From Anopheles merus (Eukaryota; Arthropoda; Insecta; Diptera; Culicidae): 64,000 nucleotides of DNA. The stretch's first letter is position 1. The number at the start of each line of letters is the position of its first letter. This document shows, one piece after another, positions 32,230-41,568 of the stretch. The stretch spans positions 26,435 to 90,434 of the forward strand of contig NW_024427672.1 in the NCBI RefSeq assembly GCF_017562075.2, written 5' to 3'. Position numbers and translations under genes: made by a program. The notes under the pieces were generated by a model that saw only the letters and a list, made by a program, of their open reading frames with translations, was not told the DNA's origin and searched no databases.

Positions 32230-35094
32230 CTCTCACGATCTACTATCAAAATGTGCGTGGCGTTCGTACGAAACTGGATGAGTTACTTCTCGTACTCAGC
32301 GATCACATCTATGACGTCATTGTTTTTACCGAAACGTGGCTAAACGAACAAATACCGTCTTCGCTCTTCTCGGGTAACAAATACAACATTTATCGCTGCG
32401 ACCGCTCTCCTAATAACAGCGTACACGCTCGTGGTGGTGGTGTACTAATTGCGTGTGCAACGGATCTGATCACCGAATTGATTGCATCTCCAGCCAACAT
32501 CGAGATGGTCTGGGTAAAGATAAGGATGCAGAGAGTATCTCTATTTATAGGCGGCATTTATATCCCGACAGGTATGACTGCAAATAACTTATTGATAAAT
32601 AGCCTTAGCGATAGTATTGATGCGGTTCAACAGCGCCTAAAAAGAAATGATTCAATGTTTTTGTTAGGTGATTTCAATATGCCTTCTGTTGTTTGGACGC
32701 CCATTGAAAACTATTATGTTTCAAGTAATGCACACTCATCAAGCAACGCTCAACATAATGTATTTTGCGACATAATAACAGAGTGTAGTCTCCGCCAAAT
32801 CTCAGGAATCAAAAATAGTCTGGGCCGTCAATTAGATCTAATTTTTGTTAATGAGAGCGCAGTTGATATAAACTCTCAGGTGCTATCGGCTGTAGCACCT
32901 TTACTTAGAGCAGATGATTATCATCCAGCTTTAGAATTCTCTCTCTCTGAAAATATTCAAAAGGCTCCGCGCTCAGTATCGTCAAATACACGTAGATATA
33001 ACTTCAAAAAAATGGATTACTCTAAACTATCAGCTTTGCTTTCTAATATTAACTGGTCGTTCTTAGATACAGATATTTCAATTAACGATGCGGTTACTAC
33101 TTTTAATGCTAATATTGTCTCGGCTTTCCCTCCTGCTGTCCCACCTATAAACCTAACAACTCCCCTCCCTGGTCTGACTCTACTCTCCGCTCCCTCAAAA
33201 GAGATCGCAATCGCACACTACGTAATTATCAAGACATGCGAGATCCTCATCATAAGCGCATATTCAAATACGCCTCTAATGCATATCGCATATATAACAG
33301 GGCCTGCTTTAGATCTTACGTCCACCGAGTGCAAGCACAATTTAAACACACCCTAAAGCCTTTTGGGGATATGCTGATAAACGTCGTAAATCTAATGATA
33401 TCCCTTCTCATCTAACTCTTGGCAATCTCTCTGCATCCGGTACTGACGGCTGCTGCAACCTTCTAGCTGAACATTTTTCAAGTGTGTATGCCGAATCAAG
33501 CAAAATCAAAGCATCAATCTCCAATAGCACTCATAACACGCCCACCGATATAATCAACGACAGTAATCTAAACTTACACCTTAGCACAGTTTTACAAACA
33601 ATAAAAAATCTTAAACAGTCATATAATCCCGGTCCAGATGGCATTCCAGCAGCAGTATACAAGAAATGCAATAATGTACTTGGTTCTCTCCTATTAAAAC
33701 TGTACCGTATATCCATTAACTCATGTTCATTTCGGACACATGGAAATTAGCTCATATTACTCCTATCCCTAAGAAAGGTAATCGTGAAAATGCTACCAAT
33801 TATCGTGGAATCAGCATCCTCTGTGCAAGCTCCAAAATATTTGAATCTATAGTTCACTCACATATCCTCTTTATTGCAAGAAACTGCATTATACCTCAGC
33901 AACATGGTTTCTTTCCTAAACGTTCTACCTTGACAAACCTTATTTCCTTGACTTCCGTTATCACTTCTAGTTTAGACAGCGGTTCTCAGGTTGATATCGT
34001 TTATACTGACTTTAAAGCAGCCTTTGACCGTATTCCTCACCCTATCCCTCTTGCGAAACTATCCAAAATGGGTTTCATTGACTCACACATTCGTTGGCTT
34101 GATTCGTTTCTCAGCAATCGCTCTTTTCGTGTTAAACTAAACTCCTGCTTTTCCAAATCCTTTTCATCCAAATCGGGAGTGCCTCAAGGTAGCGTGTTGA
34201 GTCCTTTATTGTTCGTTTTATTTATAAATGATGTTATCTCTGCCATTCCACACGATTGTTTTCTTTGTTATGCAGATGACTTAAAGATTTTTAAATCTAT
34301 ATCGTCTGCTGATGACTGCGCATCGCTCCAAAACACCCTCAACCGATTTGCATCATGGTGCTCATCGAACCAGCTAGTTCTATGCCCCGAAAAATGTCAT
34401 GTCATGTCCTTCAGTCGTTCACGTTGTCCCGTTACGTTTGCTTATAACTTCGAGGGTATAGCAATAAATCGTGTACTCTCGATAAAAGATCTTGGTGTAA
34501 CTTTCGATAGCAGGTTATCATTCCTCGATCACATTGATGTTACCGTTAAAAAGGCTCGTAAAACAATCGGTATGATAAAACGTTTTTCAATCCGCATAAC
34601 CGACCCTCTGTGTTTAAAAGCGTTATATTGTTCGTTAGTAAGACCGATTTTGGAATACTGGTGTTGTTGTTTGGTGCCCCAGCTCATTTACATCGATTGA
34701 CCGCATAGAAAGAGTGCAGAGATCATTTACTCGGTATATGGTGAGCAAAATGCCCGGCTTCACGTCAGACACCCTACCGGACTATGAGCAAAGATGCCAT
34801 CTGTTGGGTCTGGACTCATTAGCAAAACGCCGTCACATTTCCCAAATAATGTTTGTTGCTTCGCTCATATCTAATGCTGTGGATTCACAAATCATTCTTT
34901 CATCCCTGCATTTCTATGTTCCAACTCGTTTCTTACGCCCTCGTGCTCCTTTATTTATTCCAAATCGACGCACTTCAGTTGGTTTAAATGATCCTTTATT
35001 ACGTGCTGTGAGATTGTTTAATTCCTGCGCACACCTGTTTGACCATCACCTCTCCTTACCATCCTTCCGATCCATCCTCCGAGCAAATATTTAA
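32230..35094 (+). pseudogene. CR1-c ORF2: endonuclease and RT, several frameshifts
   Basis: Endonuclease at 32240-32950 is nearly complete: IYYQNVRGVRTKLDEL, FTETWLNEQIPSS, HARGGGVLIACA, FLLGDFNMPSVVW, ADDYHPALEFS. The linker is broken at about 33150-33480. RT runs from 33484 with SYNPGPDGIPAAVYKKC, HITPIPKKGNRENATNYRGI, DFKAAFDRIPHP, GVPQGSVLSPLLF, catalytic LCYADDLKIF near 34266 and IKDLGVTFDSRLSF. The frame breaks again near 34700 and ends at 35094. Of the CR1 copies in the window this has the most complete endonuclease. Confidence 0.82.
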
Positions 35095-35174
35095 TAAGTT
35101 TAGTTAATAGGTTTGTTGTTAAGAATTAATTTCAGACAGCAGTTATGTAAATAAATAAATAAAAAATAATAGTG

Positions 35175-35990
35175 GCTCCTCCATTGATCTTCCACACATA
35201 CGGGGCCAAGTATCCTTCTGAGCATCTTCCTCTCCAACGCGGCTTAGAGAGTTTCGTCAGATTTGGACAGTGTCCATGTCTCAGAGGCGTATGTGAGTAC
35301 TGGTACTATATAGGTACTATATAGTCCCAGCTTCGTCCGTCGCGACAGGTTCTTTGAGGTGAACTGCTTTTTCAGGCTGTAGAATGACCAGTTGGCAGCC
35401 AGTCCCCCTGACGCAGACCTTTGGTGGTTGCAAAAGGTCCTGAGAGTTTTCCATCCACCCTCACCTGGCATGTGACGTTGGTCATAGTCATTTTAACTAG
35501 CCTTATCAGTTTGGCCGGGATTTCAAAAGAGCTCATAGCGTCATACAGTTTTACCCTGGCTATGCTATCATATGCGGCTTTGAAGTCAATGAAGAGATGG
35601 TATGTGTCGTGTCTGTATTCAGCCATCTTCTCCAAGATCTGCCGCATGGTGAAGATCTGATCAGTGGTTGACTTACCGTTTCGGAATCCTCTTTGATAGT
35701 TTCCGACTATCTCTAAGGCGATCCTGAAGGATCAGGGAGAATATTTTATAGGCGGTATTCAACACCGTAATACCCCTGTAGTTGTTGCAGTCCAACCTGT
35801 CTCCCTTCTTGTATATGGGGTAGATGATGCCGAGATTCCAATCACAAGGCATCGATTCGCTATCCCACACCTCAGTAATAATTTGATGAATCTCGTTTTC
35901 TAGTCGTGCACCTCCATTCTTGACCAGTTCGGCTGCAATTCCGTCGGTTCCGGGTGCCTTGTTATTTTCAGCCGACGGATAGCCTTTCGT
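35175..35990 (-). pseudogene. RTE reverse transcriptase, catalytic core deleted
   Basis: Pieces in sense order: 35673-35870 (WNLGIIYPIYKKGDRLDCNN, YRGITVLNTAYKIFS), 35400-35647 (DTYHLFIDFKAAYDSIARV, GPFATTKGLRQGD) and 35244-35395 (LKKQFTSKNLSRRTKLGLYS, YIVPVLTYASETWTL). Between GLRQGD and the LKKQF block the segment that normally holds the FADD/YADD aspartates is missing, near 35399. A small duplication, ggtactatata, lies at 35302-35325. Confidence 0.8.
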
Positions 35991-36042
35991 GTTTCTTCTA
36001 TGCTAGGTGGCAGTAGCATGACACTATCTGCTAGTGGCGCTT

Positions 36043-36720
36043 CTAGCTGTTCGTTAAACTGAGTAATTCATCAAAGTACTGAGCCCACCGCGAGAGGACC
36101 TCTGGCTGGTTACTGACCAGATCTCCATCCTTGTTGCGACAGCAGGTTACATTAGGTACAACGTTGTTTCGGTGACCTGCTATCGCTAGGTAAAACTTTC
36201 GTGTCGGTCCGTACGCCTCTCTGGTTTGCTCGAGTTCCCGCATGTTTTGCTCTTCCAAAGCATGCTTCTTGGAGCGGTGAACTCGTTTCTCTTCGCGTCT
36301 GAGCCGTGAACATTCCTCTGCGCATGCCCGCGTTCTATGCCGTTGCTGCATTGCTCGGTATGCAGTATTCTTATGTTCGGTCACTTGTCTGCATTCATCG
36401 TCGAACCAGCCAGATTTGGTGTTGCCACGACGTGGTGGGAGTATATTTCTTGCACAGTTTATTATTTTTGTTTTTAGAGCGTTCCACCTCTTACTCGTAG
36501 TTTCATATCTGTTTTCTGGTAGTAGAGACTCTTCTTCGGCTTTGAATTCCTGTTGGACAGTAATGTCCCTTAGAGAGTCCGTGTTGAGCCGAGGCTGCGT
36601 GTTTTCTCCGCCCCCATTGGCGCGGGGGCGAGCGATTCTACAACGTATCACTAAGCCAACCAAGTAGTGATCGGAATCAATATTGGCTCCTCGATATGTT
36701 CTGACATTTAACAGACTCAA
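36043..36720 (-). pseudogene. RTE endonuclease end and linker
   Basis: Begins with RTYRGANIDSDHYLVGLVIR, where SDH is the C-terminal catalytic histidine motif of the APE endonuclease. A basic linker follows (WFDDECRQVTEHKNTAYRAM), then RWAQYFDELLSL before RT. The frame is open for 225 codons. Confidence 0.8.
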
Positions 36721-36738
36721 CTGTCGTCGGCGGCTTAT

Positions 36739-37130
36739 TTACACGTGGTCGATCTGGTTGAAGGATTCTGCACCTGGGTGCGCCCATGTAATTTTGTGGA
36801 TTTTCTTGCGCGCAAATTTGGTACTTCCTACAACCAGATTGTTCGCTGCGGCAAACTGGACCAATCTACTACCATTATCGTTACCGTGCTCATGCAGACT
36901 GTGACAGCCAGTGTATTGGCGGTACATTGGCTCCCTACCGACTTTTGCGTTGAAGTCCCCCAGGATGATTATGAGGTCATGCCTGGGGCACGCATCTACG
37001 ATTCTAGCGAGGCGGCCGTAAAAAAGTTCCTTCTCCTCTTCCTCTTTCTCTTCGGTAGGGGCGCGAACGTTTATGAGGCTTATATTAAAGAATTTGCTTC
37101 GCATGCTCGAGGTGCATAGCCTATCGTTTA
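36739..37130 (-). pseudogene. RTE endonuclease, middle part
   Basis: Encodes LINVRAPTEEKEEE, LIIILGDFNAKVGREP and TWAHPGAESFNQIDHV, the DFN and IDH motifs of RTE endonuclease. Its amino side stops at about NDRLCTSS (37130), where CR1-d begins. About 40 residues expected between this and the 48.54 kb piece are missing. Confidence 0.8.
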
Positions 37131-37224
37131 ATTTGTTTAATTTGTTTATTACTCGTTCAATGGATAACAATGGATCCGTGTGAATGTTCTTAAGTCTAAT
37201 ATTAGATTAAAATAAGTAGTAAGA

Positions 37225-38667
37225 TCATCTTAATAATTCGCTTCTAAGGCAGTTTTTAAAGGATTGCACTGAGGTTCCAAAATCAAACAAATGACGAACT
37301 TCGTTAAACACCCTAATCATGGAGTTGAGGGGGTCTCTAGAACCATATCCAGTTCGACTACGGTTCAGGGCAAGTAACGGACGAGAGCGAAGCTGAACAG
37401 CAGGCGCGTAAAAGTTTAACTGCTGGAGTAGGGAAGGACAGTCGATGTTACTTTGCAGTAAACCAGCCACAAATAGTTGTTGTGCGGTACGGCGTCGGAT
37501 GTGGAGCGGTTGCAGCCCAAGGAGCAGAAGTCGCGTTTCATAAGGTGGTAACTGACTGCCAGGTGGCCAAGGTAACAAGCGTGTTGCGTATCGGGATAAG
37601 CGACGCTGTATCGATTCCATTCTCTCAGAAAGTCTTTGGGTTGAGGGCTTCCAGACGACACAGGCGTATTCGAGTACCGGGCGGATAATACCACAGTATA
37701 ACGCTTTGATGCAGACTGGGTCTTTGAAATCTCTTGTTGTCCGAAACAACATGCCAAGCAATTGATTACCTCGGGTAATCACCTCGTCTGTTTGCTGGTC
37801 AAATGACAGCTTTGAATCAAGTATGACTCCGAGATCCTTCATAGCATTAGTGCGTTCTATTGGTAAACCATTAACTGTGTAGCTGGTGTTCTTAATTTCT
37901 CGTGCTCGTGTGAATGAAATGACTCGGCATTTTTCAATGCAGAGGCTCAGGCGGTTTCGATTGCACCATTGGTGAAAATCGAGAAGGTATTGTTGTAGTT
38001 CGGAGTGGTCTGTGTCATTTTTTATCGTCATGTAGATTTTAATGTCATCTGCATACATTAGATGATTCGCTGCTGGTACTACATACAGTACGTCGTCATA
38101 GGTCGTTGATGAACAGTACGAACAGTAGTGGACCCAGGTTGCTACCTTGTGGCACACCAGATGATGCAATGAAAGACCTTGAATGGCACCGTGAGAAAGA
38201 TACAGCATACGATCGATTGACAAGGTACGATTCTAACCAGCATATTAAATTTCGCCCAAGTCCCAACTTATTCATCTTGGCTAAAAGGATGTTGTGATCG
38301 ATGCTATCAAAAGCAGCCTTTAAATCCATATAAACTGCATCTGTTTGCATCCTGCTATCCATGTTACGGAGACATTGTGATGTAAAGTCAACAAGGTTAG
38401 TAATCGTCGACCGCTTTGGAACGAAACCGTGTTGTTGAGGGCTAATATAGTGATATGAAGCCGTGAGTAAACTTGTTTGGATCACTTTCTCAAAAACTTT
38501 GGCTCCAGCACTGAGTGATGTTATGCCTCTATAGTTGGCTGCATCTTCCTTGTCACCTTTTTTAAATATGGGGACAATCCATGAACTCTTCCAAATAGAG
38601 GGGAATTCTCCTTGTTGCAGTGAAAAATTAAAAATTTTGGTGAAGATCGGCGCAATGGACTCACAGT
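37225..38667 (-). pseudogene. CR1-d ORF2, RT carboxyl part
   Basis: Continues the RT of 46074-46545 after the Gypsy-3 gap: IFKKGDKEDAANYRGITSL, QQHGFVPKRSTITNLV, DLKAAFDSIDHNILL, SSGVPQGSNLGPLLFV. The frame slips at about 38100 just before the catalytic LMYADDIKIY, then stays open to 37225 through MKDLGVILDSKLSF and IKALYCGIIRPVLEYACVVW. Confidence 0.85.
38663..38666. repeat. Gypsy-3 target-site duplication, left
   Basis: acag at 38663-38666 is repeated at 46070-46073. The other CR1-d copy shows the unoccupied site as a single acag in gactcacagcatcggctg at 61824-61841, which proves the insertion boundaries. Confidence 0.96.
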
Positions 38668-39477
38668 GTAGCATGCACATGCACATGCTATACTGTTTTC
38701 AATCAGTTCACACACATTTCTTATTACACTTAATAAACACAAAATTGTCAACACAACACAACACACAAAAAGACCAAATTCCAACCACTCAAGATACCAA
38801 CACAACCCAAACCACATAAATAACCTTACGTCAGGAATTGTAAGTCAGCAGAAAAACCCTTATCCAAAAACACTTAAAACACACAAGCGACACACAACCC
38901 CGGAGGTGCGAAAAAAACCTTACCCAGCACAAAACGCTTCAAGTGGGTAAAGCGTAAATACACAGCATTGCATAATAGCAACCAACAGTTAATAAATAAT
39001 GAAATAGGAGACACCGTACCTCGTGTGTACAAACAGAACCGTAAGCGTAGGAAACAAAACACCGCGTAAGCGTCAGAACCCAGAACTGACCTTACATAAT
39101 AAGCACAACCATATGTAAACTCAAAACTTGACATTCAGCATAATTGACACAAAATAGAAAGTAAAGTAAAACCAAATCTAACTAAAAGGAAATGAATCGT
39201 ATAAATAAAGATGTAAGATGAGACCGACCACTGCTCAGTTACACACAGTACGCACAGTGACACGGTTCAGTGGAGCCGTTTAAGTCTTATCGTAATTTGC
39301 ACAAACAACACAAATATGTTAAATTAATTCATTGTGTCCACTCGTTACCTGGAGCCCTGATGGCTCCCAGTGATCATCCGAAACTAATGCTTTGTTTTTG
39401 ACGAATTGACCTCGCGAGTGATGTTTAATCCTTCTGCACCGCTGCTCTAACAATTGCAACCTGTTCCGAATAGTACA
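38667..39477 (+). repeat. Gypsy-3 5' LTR
   Basis: TG...CA ends (tgtagcatgc to aatagtaca). The start is a triple ATGCAC-like string (gcatgcacatgcacatgc). A TATA box TATAAATA lies at 39200-39207 and an initiator-like TCAGTT at 39235-39240. The 3' half is the likely R-U5. Confidence 0.96.
39200..39240 (+). promoter_or_regulatory. Gypsy-3 core promoter (TATA and initiator)
   Basis: TATAAATA at 39200-39207 is followed about 30 bases later by TCAGTT, a close match to the arthropod initiator TCAKT. The same pair is in the 3' LTR at 45792-45832. The exact transcription start is inference. Confidence 0.6.
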
Positions 39478-39490
39478 TGGCGACCGTGAC
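39478..39490 (+). promoter_or_regulatory. Gypsy-3 primer-binding site (tRNA-Arg)
   Basis: tggcgaccgtgac follows the LTR with no gap. It is the site described for 412/mdg1-group elements, complementary to a tRNA-Arg 3' end. Confidence 0.88.
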
Positions 39491-39666
39491 TTTTAAACTG
39501 TAATCTTCGGATGTGCAAAAAAAAAGTGACGAATGAAACCTCAAACACGGACAAAAAGTGCAAAGTGGAAACGTTTTATAAAAATCGCAAGTGCTTCTGA
39601 AATGACTTGGAAAGTGATTAATTACCAACAATAGTGAACTACGAGTGAAAACCAATCATTTTCAAA

Positions 39667-39900
39667 ATGGGAGGCAAGGCTGCAAAACCTGAAACAAATA
39701 TAAAAGGAGACCATGATCTCACAATAGTTCAAACTCAGAATATTCATACAGAATATCATCTGACTCAGGATTTAAAACTAAACATTATTTTAGGGCTGCT
39801 AATCACCCTGTGCATTGTTAAAATAGCGAAAACTTGTTACAAACACCTTCGTAACCAAGCGCAAAAACACGCTTTAAAAGTGCTTACGCTACCAAAGTAG
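39667..39900 (+). CDS. Small leader protein: myristoyl-type N-terminus plus one hydrophobic segment
   Basis: 77-residue ORF in the 5' leader of Gypsy-3, between the primer site and gag. It begins MGGKAAKPE, which fits the N-myristoylation pattern (G at 2, small residue at 6, no proline at 7). A polar stretch rich in D, Q and H follows (residues 14-35), then a hydrophobic segment NIILGLLITLCIVKIA (39-54), then a basic tail with K/R/H spacing. This suggests a small membrane-bound protein with its N-terminus lipid-anchored. The ORF is intact within an intact, young element, which argues for selection rather than chance. Short ORFs before gag are, as far as I recall, reported for 412/mdg1 relatives, but I know of no assigned function. 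It is not a Gag, protease or envelope piece. Confidence 0.6.
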   Translation: MGGKAAKPETNIKGDHDLTIVQTQNIHTEYHLTQDLKLNIILGLLITLCIVKIAKTCYKHLRNQAQKHALKVLTLPK

Positions 39901-40320
39901 CAACGTAAACATTGAATCGAGAACAGTGAATGAATGATATACGAAAAAGGTGATATGCTATTTGACCCACAAAAATAGGTAAAGGCTGTGGGAAAGTACC
40001 GTAAGTTCACCAATGCAGCTATTGACCGCGATTATGAAAAACAATTATGCGCGTATGAGAACCTACCTCAACGTGTAAAAACACTGTGACCAGCGGTATG
40101 GTTTGGAACAGCCGTTCCCAACGCGGAAGACGAGAAGAATAAGGCAAGAATGGACGGTTGCTCACTGTCGGACAGACAGGTGAAAGAAGAGATCCCTGGG
40201 CCAAGGGACAGCAGTTCACCGAGCACCGGGAACAACGTAGCACCGTGAGCAGCAACAACAACAAATGTATTTAAAAAGGTACCGTACACATGCAATTTTT
40301 ACGGATGAAGCTGCATAAAT
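39901..40320 (+). other. Gypsy-3 leader between small ORF and gag
   Basis: About 420 bases without a long plus-strand frame. Several out-of-frame ATGs lie here, so gag at 40321 is unlikely to be reached by simple scanning from the cap. Reinitiation, an internal entry site or a spliced leader are possible. No further motif is visible. Confidence 0.5.
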
Positions 40321-41568
40321 ATGCAAAAGCTGTTAGAAAAAATAGAAATACTAGATAGAACGTATGATCAGGTTAGACAGCTAAACAAATGCTATAGGCT
40401 CTGCGCGTTAACCACACTAAGAAATAATACTAAGGAATTATATGACGAAATACAAGAGCTTCTACGAAAGCACGAATCATCCATTAAAGACGAAATATTA
40501 ACAACCTTAGTTAAAAAAAGTAGACACCTATATTACGAAATAAATAAGTGCATTAAAATACATTTCGAAAGACATCCAGATTCGTTAAATACAACATTAT
40601 CAGAAAACCAGTTCGACATAACGATAGAAACTAAATCTGACAAAATGGCTGACATTATAGAACTAATTAAAATCACCACTTCTCTCATATCAAAGTATGA
40701 TGGTAATGAGAAAGATTTAAAAGGTGTGGTGTCAAATTTAAATGTATTAAAGAAAATAGTGAAGCCGGAGAATAGGGAAACAATAATAGAGCTAGTATTA
40801 GGACGTCTGACAGGTAAAGCGCGAATTGTTGTAGGAGAAGCCCCAAACTCAATAGAAGATATAGTTAACAAACTACAAGACAGATGCAGCATAAAGGTAA
40901 CACCAGAAATAGTAGTATCCAAAATGGATAATACGAAACAGACCGGAACAATAGAAGATTTCGGAAGCATTATAGAAAAACTAACGCAGCAACTTGAAGA
41001 AGCATACATAGCGGAAGAAATAACACCAGAAGTAGCCAGGAAAAAAGCATCTAAGTCTGGAATTAGCGCATTGAGTTATGGACTTAAGGATGGAGAAACC
41101 AAAATAATAATGAGATCAAGTAAATTCGAAACCCTGCATGAAGCAATAGAACAAGCAGTAAAATTGGAACTAGAAGACAGAACGAAAAAAGGAAAGAATG
41201 AACAGACAAAAATTTTATATTCAAACGCTACTAGGAACAATAGAGGGTATGGTAACAACTACCAGGGAAGGAACAATTACAATAGATTCTCAAATAATAA
41301 TAATAATAGGTATCAGACACAAAACCCACCCAGGTTCCCACCCGCAAGATATGGACATAACAATAACCGAAACAATAATAACTACAGAAATAACAACTCT
41401 AACAACACTAGAAATCAGCACGCAAATCGACAAAATAATTCCAACAGAAATCAGTACGTACAATCCAATCAGAGAAATAATAGCAATTTGCAAAATAATC
41501 GAGCGCCTATTCATAACACAGTAACAGCCGAAGAACAGAATAATTTTTTAGGGCAACCTCAAGCATAG
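40321..41568 (+). CDS. gag: Gypsy-3 Gag, asparagine-rich tail, no zinc knuckle
   Basis: 415 residues from ATG 40321. The amino half is helical and charged; residues 105-290 look like a Ty3/Gypsy capsid (IIELIKITTSLISKYDGNEK, IELVLGRLTGKARIVVGEAP, LQDRCSIKVTPEIV, ARKKASKSGISALSYGL). The last 100 or so residues are N/R/Q-rich (RNNYNRFSNNNNNRYQ) with no CCHC. Such tails can bind RNA by charge and disorder instead. It overlaps pol, which is in the -1 frame, at a slippery heptamer 19-25 bases before the gag stop. No interruptions. Confidence 0.92.
   Translation: MQKLLEKIEILDRTYDQVRQLNKCYRLCALTTLRNNTKELYDEIQELLRKHESSIKDEILTTLVKKSRHLYYEINKCIKIHFERHPDSLNTTLSENQFDITIETKSDKMADIIELIKITTSLISKYDGNEKDLKGVVSNLNVLKKIVKPENRETIIELVLGRLTGKARIVVGEAPNSIEDIVNKLQDRCSIKVTPEIVVSKMDNTKQTGTIEDFGSIIEKLTQQLEEAYIAEEITPEVARKKASKSGISALSYGLKDGETKIIMRSSKFETLHEAIEQAVKLELEDRTKKGKNEQTKILYSNATRNNRGYGNNYQGRNNYNRFSNNNNNRYQTQNPPRFPPARYGHNNNRNNNNYRNNNSNNTRNQHANRQNNSNRNQYVQSNQRNNSNLQNNRAPIHNTVTAEEQNNFLGQPQA
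41544..41550 (+). promoter_or_regulatory. Slippery heptamer T TTT TTA for -1 frameshift
   Basis: In gag phase the bases read AAT TTT TTA, so the heptamer T TTT TTA has the X XXY YYZ layout needed for tandem -1 slippage. Shifting here moves from gag into pol, whose frame is open from this point through the protease. The sequence is the same as a well-known retroviral slippery site. A downstream structure was not established by eye. Confidence 0.85.

Larger units (their letters stand above)
31496..35170 (+). mobile_element. CR1-c: CR1-clade LINE, 5'-truncated in ORF1
   Basis: Starts within ORF1 at about 31496 and ends with an AAATAAATAAAT-type tail near 35146-35168. The RTE frame continues on either side. 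It belongs to a different CR1 subfamily from CR1-a/b and CR1-d, as judged by RT residues and tail. It shares with CR1-e a 102-base nearly identical patch at the ORF1-ORF2 junction. Confidence 0.82.

Noticed and set aside
38874..39134. 86-residue antisense ORF present in both Gypsy-3 LTRs (also 45466-45726).
   Set aside because: It is repeated only because the LTRs are copies. It has no recognisable domain and runs against the element's transcription. Chance ORF.
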